Shown one piece after another: positions 12,356-20,072 of a DNA stretch of 64,000 bases; the first letter of the stretch is position 1, and each line of letters opens with the position of its first letter. Under the pieces are notes generated by a model, which saw only the letters and a list, made by a program, of their open reading frames with translations, had not been told where the DNA came from and made no database searches. Source of the stretch: Xanthobacter sp. NM-59 (GTDB lineage: Bacteria; Pseudomonadota; Alphaproteobacteria; Rhizobiales; Xanthobacteraceae). The stretch covers positions 124,001 to 188,000 of the forward strand of contig NZ_JACBFQ010000002.1 of the NCBI RefSeq assembly GCF_021401125.1, read 5' to 3'. The position numbers and the translations under genes were made by a program.

Positions 12356-12445
12356 TCAGCCGAACAGCACGGCCATCACGATCACCCCATAGGACAGGGC
12401 AAAGAAGACGCTGTCGCGGAGAAGCTGGCGCTGAGCCGTCGTCAT
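12356..12445 (-). CDS. Tiny single-helix membrane protein
   Basis: 29 residues from the ATG at 12445 (31 from the ATG at 12451): a short polar N-terminus (MTTAQRQLLRDS) and one hydrophobic helix (VFFALSYGVIVMAVLFG). AGGGA lies 9 nt before the 12445 ATG but only 3 nt before 12451, favouring the inner start. Both start codons lie inside the right arm of a 12-bp perfect hairpin whose loop contains the AGGGA, so translation may be controlled by RNA structure. I do not recognise the family. The clean hydrophobic pattern and ribosome binding site suggest it is real, but conservation is untested. Confidence 0.5.
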   Translation of the reverse strand: MTTAQRQLLRDSVFFALSYGVIVMAVLFG

Positions 12446-12476
12446 GTTCATAGATCCCTATTTTCTATGAACATGA
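12442..12476 (-). promoter_or_regulatory. 12-bp perfect inverted repeat over the tiny gene's start
   Basis: TCATGTTCATAG (12442-12453) and CTATGAACATGA (12465-12476) are exact reverse complements separated by 11 bases. In the minus-strand mRNA the loop reads AAAATAGGGAT, exposing the Shine-Dalgarno while the stem holds both ATG codons. It could equally be a DNA operator for a dimeric regulator. Confidence 0.6.
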
Positions 12477-12533
12477 TCGACATTAACGATGACGTCAATA
12501 CACAACGTTTATCGGCGATATGGAATGTGCCTC

Positions 12534-13337
12534 TCAGTGCCCCTCGAAGCGTGGCGGGCGCTTGCCGACAAAGGCGGCGGCCCCCTCCGCGAAATCGAAC
12601 GTGCCGGTGCTGGCAATGAACGCCTCGCGCTCGGCATGGAGCTGTTCCGACAGGGTATGGGAGAAGGAGGAGCGCAGCAGGTGCTTCACGCGGCCATAGG
12701 CGGCCGTGGGCCCGGCGGCGAGCCGGCGCGCCAGAAGCTCGGTCTCGCGGGCGAGATCGGCGGCGGGCACCACCTTGTTCACCAGCCCGAGGCGCAGCGC
12801 CTCTGCCGCGTCCACCAGGTCCGACAGCAAGGTAAGCTCCATCGCCTTGCGCAGCCCGACGATGCGCGGCAGGGAGAAGGTGCCCGAGCCGTCGGGCGTG
12901 GTGCCGATGCGGGTATAGGCCATGGTGAACTTGGCATCATCGGCCGCCACCACCAGGTCCGCGGCAATGGCCACCGACAGGCCGGCCCCCGCCACCGCCC
13001 CCTGCACGCTCGCGATCACCGGCGCCGACAGGCCGGCCAGGGTCAGCATCGCCTGATGGAAGGGATCGATGATGGCCGCGGCCACCTGCGGTGCGTCAGC
13101 GCCCGCCGCATGGAAGCGGCCCACATCGCCCCCGGCGAGAAAGGCCCGCCCCTCCCCCGACAGCACCACCACCCGCACCGTATCGTCCTGCGCCACCCGG
13201 TCGACCGCGGCCTTCCAGGCAAGAATGCTGGCCTCATCGAGGGCGTTGAGCACCTCCGGCCGGTTGAAGCGGATGCGGGCGATGCCCTCGGCCACGTCGA
13301 GCAGAACAGGCGGGGAAGGCGGAACGGCGGTCATCAT
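12534..13337 (-). CDS. Enoyl-CoA hydratase/isomerase, PaaG-like
   Basis: 267 residues of the crotonase fold. The oxyanion-hole segment AFLAGGDVGRFH is near residue 70, and IGTTPDGSGTFSLPRIVG near residue 140. In classical hydratases the second position carries a catalytic Glu; here it is Asp in PDGSG, as in PaaG-type isomerases and some degradative hydratases. The protein probably isomerises or hydrates an enoyl-CoA intermediate in fatty or aromatic acid breakdown. The ATG at 13337 has GAGGAG 8 nt upstream. It stands alone, divergent from the sulfate-assimilation operon, so its pathway is unknown. Confidence 0.87.
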   Translation of the reverse strand: MMTAVPPSPPVLLDVAEGIARIRFNRPEVLNALDEASILAWKAAVDRVAQDDTVRVVVLSGEGRAFLAGGDVGRFHAAGADAPQVAAAIIDPFHQAMLTLAGLSAPVIASVQGAVAGAGLSVAIAADLVVAADDAKFTMAYTRIGTTPDGSGTFSLPRIVGLRKAMELTLLSDLVDAAEALRLGLVNKVVPAADLARETELLARRLAAGPTAAYGRVKHLLRSSFSHTLSEQLHAEREAFIASTGTFDFAEGAAAFVGKRPPRFEGH

Positions 13338-13439
13338 GGGATCTCCTCGGCTTTCCTCTCGGCGGAACACGCGGCGCCGCCGGCGGAGCGTGCACGGGCC
13401 ATCGCATCGGAGCAAGGGGAGCCGCGCACGGTTTCAGTC

Positions 13440-13573
13440 CCGCATTTTACATCGTATTTTAGTGTGATTTTTCATATTGCACATCATATGACGATATTTT
13501 AGCTTCTAATCACGGACAACAATCGTGTTAATCACACTGATTTTGTCAACTTTCAATTCCGAGGGCCGCACAC
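13440..13573 (+). promoter_or_regulatory. AT-rich control region of the cysteine operon
   Basis: This tract is far more AT-rich than its surroundings and lies directly before DUF2849-cysI. It holds a widely spaced inverted repeat, AGTGTGATT (13461-13469) and AATCACACT (13530-13538), and a repeated ATTTTAG element. That suggests binding of a sulfur-responsive regulator and a promoter, but I cannot place -10/-35 boxes with confidence. Confidence 0.45.
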
Positions 13574-13900
13574 ATGACCTCTCCGCTGCAACGCAAGCTG
13601 AAGATTGCGGGCCCCACCGCCATCACCGCCAATCGCCTCGCCGACGGCGTGGTGGTGTGGCTCACGGCGGGCGGTGGATGGAGCCTCTCCATCGGCGAGG
13701 CCACGGTGGCCACCACCGCCGAGGAGGTGCAGCGCCTGCTCGCCATTGCGCAGAGCGATGAGAACACGGCGGTGGGCGCCTATGCGGCCCGCGTCGCCCT
13801 CACCCCGGAGGGTCACGCCATTCCGGTCAACCTGCGCGAGCGCATCCGCGTGGGCGGCCCCACCATCACGCCCGCCGCGTCCCCCGCCCGCGCGGCCTGA
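13574..13900 (+). CDS. DUF2849 domain protein of the cysteine operon
   Basis: 108 residues, no signal or membrane segment. The protein matches my recollection of DUF2849, small proteins encoded directly before sulfite reductase in alphaproteobacteria; the core reads ITANRLADGVVVWL, then EATVATTAEEVQRLL and AYAARVAL. Its biochemical role is unknown; position suggests a part in sulfite reduction or siroheme enzyme assembly. It is the first gene of the operon, 16 bp before cysI, and follows an AT-rich regulatory tract. Confidence 0.8.
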   Translation: MTSPLQRKLKIAGPTAITANRLADGVVVWLTAGGGWSLSIGEATVATTAEEVQRLLAIAQSDENTAVGAYAARVALTPEGHAIPVNLRERIRVGGPTITPAASPARAA

Positions 13901-13916
13901 AGAGAGCCTGATCCCC

Positions 13917-15569
13917 ATGTATGTTCATGACGCGTTCGACCGCACCTTCCTCCAGGAGCGCGTCGCCGAGTTTCGCGACCAGGTGGCCCGGCGCCTCTCC
14001 GGCGCGCTGACGGAGGAGGAGTTCAAGCCGCTCCGCCTCATGAACGGCGTGTATCTGCAATTGCACGCTTACATGCTGCGCGTGTGCATTCCCTATGGCA
14101 CGCTGAATTCAACCCAGCTCAAGGCCCTCGCCCGCGTGGCGCGGCGCTATGACCGGGGCTATGGCCACTTCACCACCCGCCAGAACATCCAGTTCAACTG
14201 GATCAAGCTCGCCGAGCTGCCGGACGCCATGGCGGAGCTGGCGGAAGTGGGCATTCACGGCATCCAGACCTCGGGCAACTGCATCCGCAACACCACCACC
14301 GACGCCTTCGCCGGCGCCGCCCGCGACGAGATCGAGGACCCGCGCCTGTACGCGGAGGTGATCCGCCAGTGGTCCACCCTGCACCCGGAATTCACCTACC
14401 TGCCGCGCAAGTTCAAGATCGCCATCACGGCGGCGAAGCATGATCGCGCCGCCACCCGCGTGCATGACGTGGGCCTGCGCCTGCGCCAGCGGGACGGGCA
14501 CACCGGCTTCGAGGTGATGGTGGGCGGCGGGCTGGGGCGCACGCCCTTCATCGGCCAGACCATCCGCGACTTCCTGCCGAAAGAGGACCTGCTTTCCTAT
14601 CTGGAAGCGATCCTGCGCACCTACAATCTCGGCGGCCGGCGCGACAATATCTACAAGGCCCGGGTGAAGATCCAGGTGCACGAAATGGGCCCGGAGGCCT
14701 TCGCCGAAAAGGTGGAAGCCGAGTGGCAGGCCATCCGCGACGGTGCCTTGCGGCTCGACGAGACCGCCATCTCCGCCATCGCCGACCGCTTCGTGAACCC
14801 CGATCTGCCCCCCCTGGCGGACCATCCCCCGGAGCTGACGGCCGCCCTCGCGGAGCCGGCCTTCGCCCGCTGGCACGCCAACTCGGTGGCACCCCACAAG
14901 GCCGCGGGGCATGCCATCGTCACCCTTTCCCTGAAGCCGGTGGGCGGCCCGCCCGGCGACTGCACCGCCGACCAGATGGACGCGATCGCGGACCTCGCCG
15001 ACCGCTACGCCTATGGCGAGATCCGCGTGGCCCACGAGCAGAACCTCGTCTTCCCCCATGTGCGGCAGAAGGACCTGCCCGCTTTGTGGAAGGCGCTCGA
15101 CGCCATCGGCGTCGCCACCCCCAATGTGGGGCTGGTGACCGACATCATCTCCTGCCCGGGCCTCGATTATTGCTCGCTGGCCAACACCCGCTCCATTCCC
15201 ATTGCCCAGAAGCTCACGGAGCGCTTTGCCGATGATGCGCGCATCGCCGACATCGGCCGGCTGCACGTGAACATCTCCGGCTGCATCAATGCCTGCGGCC
15301 ACCACCATATCGGCCATATCGGCATTCTGGGGGTGGAGAAGAAGGACGAGGAGTTCTTCCAGATCACCCTGGGCGGCAAGGGCAATTCCAAGGCGCGCCT
15401 GGGCGAGCTGATCGGCCCGGCCATCCCGGAGAGCGAAATCGTGGATGCGGTGGAGCGGCTCGTCGAGACCTATCTGGAGCTGCGCACATCGCCCCAGGAA
15501 ACCTTCATCGCCGCGGTCGAGCGCCTGGGCATCGAACCGTTCAAGGAGCGCGCCTATGCCCCTCGTTAA
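13917..15569 (+). CDS. cysI: Sulfite reductase hemoprotein (nitrite/sulfite reductase family)
   Basis: 550 residues. Reduces sulfite to sulfide using siroheme and a 4Fe-4S cluster. The cluster ligands are CPGLDYC near residue 415 and CINAC near 458, the standard CX5C and CX3C pair. Two ferredoxin-like half domains are visible (PYGTLNSTQLKALARVARRY, and the repeat near GGPPGDCTADQMDAIADLA). The ATG at 13917 begins MYVHDAFDRTF; the frame is open much further upstream but overlaps DUF2849. No cysJ flavoprotein is in the window, so electrons may come from ferredoxin or an unlinked partner. Its stop overlaps the start of the DUF934 gene. Confidence 0.94.
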   Translation: MYVHDAFDRTFLQERVAEFRDQVARRLSGALTEEEFKPLRLMNGVYLQLHAYMLRVCIPYGTLNSTQLKALARVARRYDRGYGHFTTRQNIQFNWIKLAELPDAMAELAEVGIHGIQTSGNCIRNTTTDAFAGAARDEIEDPRLYAEVIRQWSTLHPEFTYLPRKFKIAITAAKHDRAATRVHDVGLRLRQRDGHTGFEVMVGGGLGRTPFIGQTIRDFLPKEDLLSYLEAILRTYNLGGRRDNIYKARVKIQVHEMGPEAFAEKVEAEWQAIRDGALRLDETAISAIADRFVNPDLPPLADHPPELTAALAEPAFARWHANSVAPHKAAGHAIVTLSLKPVGGPPGDCTADQMDAIADLADRYAYGEIRVAHEQNLVFPHVRQKDLPALWKALDAIGVATPNVGLVTDIISCPGLDYCSLANTRSIPIAQKLTERFADDARIADIGRLHVNISGCINACGHHHIGHIGILGVEKKDEEFFQITLGGKGNSKARLGELIGPAIPESEIVDAVERLVETYLELRTSPQETFIAAVERLGIEPFKERAYAPR

Positions 15570-16059
15570 GTCCGGGACGATCATCGCCGATCCCTTCACC
15601 GCCGTCGCCGACGACGCCCCCTTGCCGGACGGCCCGACGATCGTCTCCGCCGCGCGCCTGCTGGCGAACAAGGAGGCCCTTTTCGCCCGCAATGTCGCGC
15701 TTGGCGTGGCCTGGCCCAACAATCGCGACGTGGCCGAGCTGGAGCCGCTGCTGCCCCGCCTTGCGCTGGTGGCACTGGCCTTTCCGAAGTTCCGCGACGG
15801 CCGCGCCTTCAGCCAGGCGCGCCTGCTGCGCGAGCGCTACGGCTTCACCGGCGAGCTGCGCGCCACCGGCAACGTTCTGCGCGACCAGCTCCTGATGATG
15901 GCGCGGGCCGGCTTCGACGCCTTCGAGCTGGAGAAGGCGGCCGATGCCGGCACCGTCCACCGCGCGCTCACCAGCTATTCCATCTTCTACCAGCCCACGG
16001 GCGACGGCCGCCGCACGGCCGCCGAGACCCGCCGCGCGGCGAAGGGACGACTGGCATGA
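15556..16059 (+). CDS. DUF934 family protein
   Basis: 167 residues. Matches DUF934, a family nearly always linked to cysI/cysH in proteobacteria; the core is FPKFRDGRAFSQARLLRERYGFTGELRATG, here split for length: FPKFRDGRAFSQ then LLRERYGFTGELRATG. Its role is unknown, but co-occurrence points to sulfite reduction. The ATG at 15556 lies inside the end of cysI (14-bp overlap) and its own stop overlaps the cysH start (ATGA at 16056), so all three are translationally coupled. No membrane segments. Confidence 0.87.
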   Translation: MPLVKSGTIIADPFTAVADDAPLPDGPTIVSAARLLANKEALFARNVALGVAWPNNRDVAELEPLLPRLALVALAFPKFRDGRAFSQARLLRERYGFTGELRATGNVLRDQLLMMARAGFDAFELEKAADAGTVHRALTSYSIFYQPTGDGRRTAAETRRAAKGRLA

Positions 16060-16820
16060 ACGCGACGACGAGCACGGCCATCGGCGCGGCCGCGAGCACC
16101 ACCGGCGCGCCGCCCATCGCGGTGGCCCAGCCGCTGCCCCTCGACGTGTTCGCCCTTGACGCCGCCCTGCGCCGGACCGAGCCCCAGAAGATCATTGAGA
16201 TCGCGCTGGCCCTGTTTCCCGGACGCATCGCGGCGGTCTCGTCCTTCGGCACGGAATCGGTGGTGCTGCTGCATCTCATCGCCCAGGTGAATCCGGCGAC
16301 GGCCGTGGTGTTCCTGGACACCGGCCACCTGTTTCCCGAAACCCTGGCCTATCGGGACCAGCTCACCGAGCTGCTGGGGTTGACCCAGGTCCTCACCGTC
16401 ACCCCCGACCCGGCGGCCCTGGCCGCGCGCGATGCCGGCAACGGCTTGTGGGCGGACGACCCGGACACCTGCTGCGCCCTGCGCAAGGTGGAGCCGCTGG
16501 CCCGTGCCCTCTCGCCCTATTCGGCCTGGATCAACGGCCGCAAGCGCTACCAGGCGCAGACCCGCTCCACCATTCCGGTGGTGGAGGGCGACGGCGCGCG
16601 GGTGAAGTTCAACCCGCTGGCCACCATGGCCCGCGAGGATCTCCTGGCCTATATGGAGCAGCATAAGCTGCCCCATCATCCGCTGGAAAAGCACGGATTT
16701 CTGTCCATCGGCTGCATGCCGTGCACCTCACGGGTGAAGCCGGGAGAAGACCCGCGCGCCGGCCGCTGGCGTGGCCGTGCCAAGACGGAATGCGGCATCC
16801 ACCTGGGTGAGGGCATCTGA
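16056..16820 (+). CDS. cysH: Adenylylsulfate reductase, thioredoxin-dependent
   Basis: 254 residues. Reduces adenylylsulfate to sulfite. The 4Fe-4S cysteine pairs are present, CC in [13 protein letters not shown] and the pair in GCMPC, which marks the APS-using type rather than the PAPS enzyme of enterics. The catalytic Cys is in the C-terminal KTECGIH motif. The nucleotide loop is SSFGTES near residue 65. The start overlaps the DUF934 stop by four bases. The first ~25 residues are Ala/Thr-rich and probably disordered. It delivers sulfite to CysI in the same operon. Confidence 0.94.
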   Translation: MNATTSTAIGAAASTTGAPPIAVAQPLPLDVFALDAALRRTEPQKIIEIALALFPGRIAAVSSFGTESVVLLHLIAQVNPATAVVFLDTGHLFPETLAYRDQLTELLGLTQVLTVTPDPAALAARDAGNGLWADDPDTCCALRKVEPLARALSPYSAWINGRKRYQAQTRSTIPVVEGDGARVKFNPLATMAREDLLAYMEQHKLPHHPLEKHGFLSIGCMPCTSRVKPGEDPRAGRWRGRAKTECGIHLGEGI

Positions 16821-16947
16821 CCCCGGGGCGCGCGCCGCCTGTCGCGAAGCCGCATCCCGCTCGCCCTGGAATCGGCCTATGATGGCCTGGACGATGGCCT
16901 TTTCGCGCGATGGAACCGCGCCCAGACCACCACGAAGGACGCACTTC

Positions 16948-17868
16948 ATGAGCACTCCCGCGCAGGACGCGCCCCCGGTTCACGGCGCCAGCGAGGGATT
17001 GCCCACCGGCGTGGTGGAGAGCCACGGGCGCGCCCACCACGGCTACCGCCCGGTGAACACGGAGCCGCGCGCGGTGCGGGTGGCGCTGACCGCCCTGGCC
17101 CTGGCCTTCCTGGGCCTGTTCATCGGCCTGCCGCTGGTGGCGGTGTTCGTGGAAGCGCTCAAGCGGGGCGTTCCCGCCTATCTCGAAGCCCTGGCCGATC
17201 CCGATGCCCTGGCGGCCATCCGCCTTACCCTGGAGGTCGCGGCCATCTCGGTTGCGGCCAATCTGGTGTTCGGCCTCGCGGCCTCCTGGGCCATTGCCAA
17301 GTTCGAGTTTCCCGGCAAGAGCGTCATCATCTCGCTGATCGACCTGCCCTTCTCGGTCTCGCCGGTGGTGGTGGGCCTCATGTTCGTGCTGCTGTTCGGC
17401 GCCGAAGGCCTGTTCGCGCCGCTGCTTGAGGCCGCGGACGTGAAGATCATCTTCGCCCTGCCCGGCATCGTGCTGGCCACCGTGTTCGTCACCTTCCCGT
17501 TCGTGGCGCGCGAGCTCATTCCGCTGATGCAGGAACAAGGCACCTCCGAGGAAGAAGCCGCCGTTTCCCTCGGCGCATCGGGGCTGTCCACCTTCTTCCG
17601 TGTCACCCTGCCCAATGTGAAATGGGCACTGCTCTACGGCGTTCTGCTCTGCAATGCGCGGGCGATGGGCGAATTCGGCGCGGTTTCGGTGGTGTCCGGC
17701 CACATTCGCGGCCTGACCAACACCATGCCGCTGCACATCGAGATCCTCTATAACGAGTATCAGTTCGTGGCCTCGTTCGCCGTGGCCTCGCTGCTGGCCC
17801 TGCTCGCTTTGGTGACACTGGTGGCCAAGACCATTCTGGAGCACCGGCTGGCCCAGGAAGAGGGCTGA
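16948..17868 (+). CDS. cysW: Sulfate ABC transporter permease CysW
   Basis: 306 residues. Six hydrophobic helices after a ~45-residue polar N-terminus. The ABC permease EAA loop is intact ([15 protein letters not shown] then RVTLPN), and [16 protein letters not shown] is typical of CysW. It would pair with CysT, the ATPase CysA and a binding protein to import sulfate, but none of these is in the window: there is no gene between cysH and cysW (127 bp) and only a small unrelated gene after it. The ATG at 16948 has AAGGA upstream. It may rely on partners encoded elsewhere. Confidence 0.9.
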   Translation: MSTPAQDAPPVHGASEGLPTGVVESHGRAHHGYRPVNTEPRAVRVALTALALAFLGLFIGLPLVAVFVEALKRGVPAYLEALADPDALAAIRLTLEVAAISVAANLVFGLAASWAIAKFEFPGKSVIISLIDLPFSVSPVVVGLMFVLLFGAEGLFAPLLEAADVKIIFALPGIVLATVFVTFPFVARELIPLMQEQGTSEEEAAVSLGASGLSTFFRVTLPNVKWALLYGVLLCNARAMGEFGAVSVVSGHIRGLTNTMPLHIEILYNEYQFVASFAVASLLALLALVTLVAKTILEHRLAQEEG

Positions 17869-18046
17869 TCCCCCCCTGCCGGTCCGCCGCGGCATCGTGA
17901 TTTCGCCATCGGCGCGCTTCACGGTGGGCCTTGAGGCGATGCGGCGCTGGATGCGGTGCTATAAAGGTGCGCCGGCTCCGGAACGCATCCGCGATCGGAG
18001 CGCCACCGGCAGGGTGCCGGGGCTTGCGGCCGCAGTGCTGAGGAGA

Positions 18047-18241
18047 ATGCCCGTGCCCCCGTGGATCATCGTCGCTCTGGGAACCCTCGGCGCCGCCGCG
18101 CTGGCCAAGGTGATCGCCGCCGAGACGCGCAAGGTCAACGACCGCATGGACCGGCAGCGGGCCGCCGAGGACGGCGAGCTGAAGACCATTCCCCTGGTGC
18201 GCGACCCCGTGACCGGAGACTATCGCCCGCGCCAACCCTGA
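18047..18241 (+). CDS. Small single-helix membrane protein, unknown
   Basis: 64 residues: one N-terminal hydrophobic helix (WIIVALGTLGAAALAKVIA) followed by a charged cytoplasmic-looking tail (RKVNDRMDRQRA, then LVRDPVTGDYRPRQP). GAGGAGA directly precedes the ATG at 18047; the GTG at 18053 has better spacing (7 nt), giving 62 residues. Small proteins of this plan with a VRDPxTGxYRP ending occur in Hyphomicrobiales (recollection), with no known function. It lies 180 bp after cysW. Confidence 0.65.
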   Translation: MPVPPWIIVALGTLGAAALAKVIAAETRKVNDRMDRQRAAEDGELKTIPLVRDPVTGDYRPRQP

Positions 18242-18723
18242 GTCCCCACGACCGGAGCGCATATGCCGAGAGGCTCGGCGCTCCCGGCCCCGGCTCGGCT
18301 CCCGGCCCGCCTTGGCTCAAGCGCCGCGCGGGGGAGGCTGAGCCCTTGGCCTGACGCGTGACCTGCCGAGCCTTGGGCGTGATTTGTGCCTTGGTCGCGA
18401 TCGGAGCCTTGGCCTTGATTGACGCTTGGCCTTGATTGACGCTTGGCCTTGATTGACGCTTGGCCTTGATTTGACTCGTCGCCGTGACCAGAGCTTGGCC
18501 GTGACCTGAGCTCGGCCGCGATCGGAGGCTCGGCCGCGATCGGAGGCTGGGCCGCGATCGGAGCCTTAGCCGTGACCGGAGCCTTAGCCGCGATCGGAGC
18601 CTTAGCCGTGACCGGAGCCTGGGCGGCCCGGCGCGGCGGCACATCTGGCTCGCGGCGCTCACGCCCATGACGCTCGCGCAGGAGCGCCAGCCTTGTGCGC
18701 GTCAGGCCGGTGGCCCTCCGGCC
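18242..18723. other. Gene-free region dominated by short tandem repeats
   Basis: Between the small membrane gene and the DMT transporter. Bases 18270-18350 are low-complexity GC-rich sequence; 18350-18622 is degenerate 17-18 bp repeat sequence (the exact array is listed separately). Minus-strand frames are open across the array only because a period of 18 keeps them open. I do not call a gene. Confidence 0.5.
18406..18622. repeat. Tandem repeat array, 17- and 18-bp units
   Basis: Two adjoining arrays. First, four copies of a 17-bp unit (CGCTTGGCCTTGATTGA and close variants) at 18406-18474. Second, eight copies at 18481-18622: two of 17 bp (GCCGTGACCAGAGCTTG type), then six of 18 bp alternating GCCGCGATCGGAGCCTTA and GCCGTGACCGGAGCCTTA. 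Related units continue more loosely back to ~18350. On the minus strand the 18-bp part would encode the hexapeptide APVTAK/APIAAK in one frame and Leu/Arg-rich repeats in another. The mixture of 17 and 18 bp periods argues against a coding role for the whole. Confidence 0.85.
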
Positions 18724-19719
18724 TCAGTCCTTGGAGGGAGCGCAGGCGACTGCCGCGCCCAGGGTGGCGTTGCCGCAACCGGAAGCGGCGCGGCGCGCCA
18801 TCACGCTGCGCCGATGCTCGGCCGTGATGGCATAAAGCCCCGCTCCCACCACCAGCACCATGCCGATGCTGGTCCACGCATCCGGCAGATCGCCGAACAC
18901 CAGGAAGCCGGAGACGAGCGCGCCGAACACCATCAGGTAGCGCAGCGGCGAGACCGAGGCGACCGGCGCATGGCGGAAGGCGAACACCAGCAGCAGCGTG
19001 CCGGCGGCGAAGGCCGCGCCCGCCAGCAGCACCAGCCCCACCGCCTGCAGGGACAGGCCGTGCCACGGCTCCCACAGCGCGAACGCCCCGGCGCTGGCGA
19101 TCAGCACGAAGGTGGACGACACGCCCACCACCGAGCCCGGAATCTCCATGCCGATGCCCCGCGTCATCACATCGCGCGCCGCGCCGCAGAAGGCCGCGAG
19201 GGCCGGCAGCAGGGCCACGGCGGAGAAGGTGGCGGGATCCGGCCGGGTGACGATGAGCGCGCCGCAAAAGCCGATGATGATGGCGCACCAGCTCCGCCAG
19301 CTCACCTTTTCGCCCAGCATGGGCACGGCCAGCGCCGTCGTCATCAGCGGGGCGACCATATAGATGGTGGTGGATGAGGCGATTGGCATCACCGCCAGCG
19401 CCGCCACATAGATGAAGGTGGTGAGCGCATCGAGCCCCGCGCGCGCCAGCACCCGCGGGCGCAGCACCATGGGCAGCGCCGCCAGGTCGCCGGCACGGGC
19501 CACCAGCGCCAGGATGATGGCGGCCGAAAGCAGGGTTCGCAGGAAGATGGCCTCGCCCAGGGGGATTTCCCGCACGGCCATCTTCAGGCAGGTGTCGTTG
19601 GTGATGAACATGGCCATGGCCAGCGCCATGGCGATCACGCCCTTCACCGCCATGCTCGCCACTCCGGATTTGCCCGGCGCGCCCGATGGGCCTGTGCTGA
19701 CACCCGTCCCGTTCGTCAT
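18724..19719 (-). CDS. DMT superfamily (EamA) transporter
   Basis: 331 residues with about ten hydrophobic helices arranged as two EamA repeats (first starting at MAVKGVIAMALAMAMFITND, second near ALLPALAAFCGAARDVMTRG). Such proteins export metabolites or drugs across the inner membrane; the substrate cannot be inferred. The ATG at 19719 is preceded by GAGAGGCGAG. The first ~25 residues are Gly/Ser-rich and polar. The C-terminus extends beyond the last helix by ~30 residues. It stands alone; moaA lies upstream on the same strand across 350 bp. Confidence 0.88.
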   Translation of the reverse strand: MTNGTGVSTGPSGAPGKSGVASMAVKGVIAMALAMAMFITNDTCLKMAVREIPLGEAIFLRTLLSAAIILALVARAGDLAALPMVLRPRVLARAGLDALTTFIYVAALAVMPIASSTTIYMVAPLMTTALAVPMLGEKVSWRSWCAIIIGFCGALIVTRPDPATFSAVALLPALAAFCGAARDVMTRGIGMEIPGSVVGVSSTFVLIASAGAFALWEPWHGLSLQAVGLVLLAGAAFAAGTLLLVFAFRHAPVASVSPLRYLMVFGALVSGFLVFGDLPDAWTSIGMVLVVGAGLYAITAEHRRSVMARRAASGCGNATLGAAVACAPSKD

Positions 19720-20072
19720 GTCTCGCCTCTCACGCGGCCTTCTGCTGCGCGCAAATCATGGGTCTCCGCGCCCGGGCCCCCGTCCCCCGCCGAGATGCTG
19801 AGGGTACGGCCCCGCACCCACGGCAACAGCTGCGGGCGCGCCCGGCACGTTCAGGCCAGAGCCTCCGGCGCCACAGGCAGCCTCCGGGCCCCCGCAGGGC
19901 CAGCGGGAGCCGGCGCGAGGGGTGGATGGGCTGGGGTGCTCGGATACGTTCTATGCGTCGTATTAGCCCATCGGCGCAGCACCGCAGCGCGCGGAATTCT
20001 GGCCCCTTATCGGCCAGCCTTGCGCCGGACGCATGGCGGCGCCACCGTTGCGCCGCAATGGCAAATGGAGGG
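19720..20072. other. Gene-free stretch between moaA and the DMT gene
   Basis: About 350 bp with no supported gene, RNA or clear terminator. It is very GC-rich and compositionally like the rest of the window; the promoter of the DMT gene should be near 19730-19800. Confidence 0.4.

Noticed and set aside
12467-12619. Plus-strand frame starting MNMIDINDDVNTQ
   Set aside because: Its ATGs exist only because the inverted repeat mirrors the minus-strand starts, and it runs into the antisense of the enoyl-CoA hydratase gene.
18406-18622. CRISPR array
   Set aside because: Units are contiguous with no spacers and only 17-18 bp, and no cas genes are present.
18220-18668. Hexapeptide-repeat or Arg-rich protein on the minus strand
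   Set aside because: Two frames are open at once only because of the 18-bp period; starts lack good ribosome binding sites and the 17-bp units break the frame.
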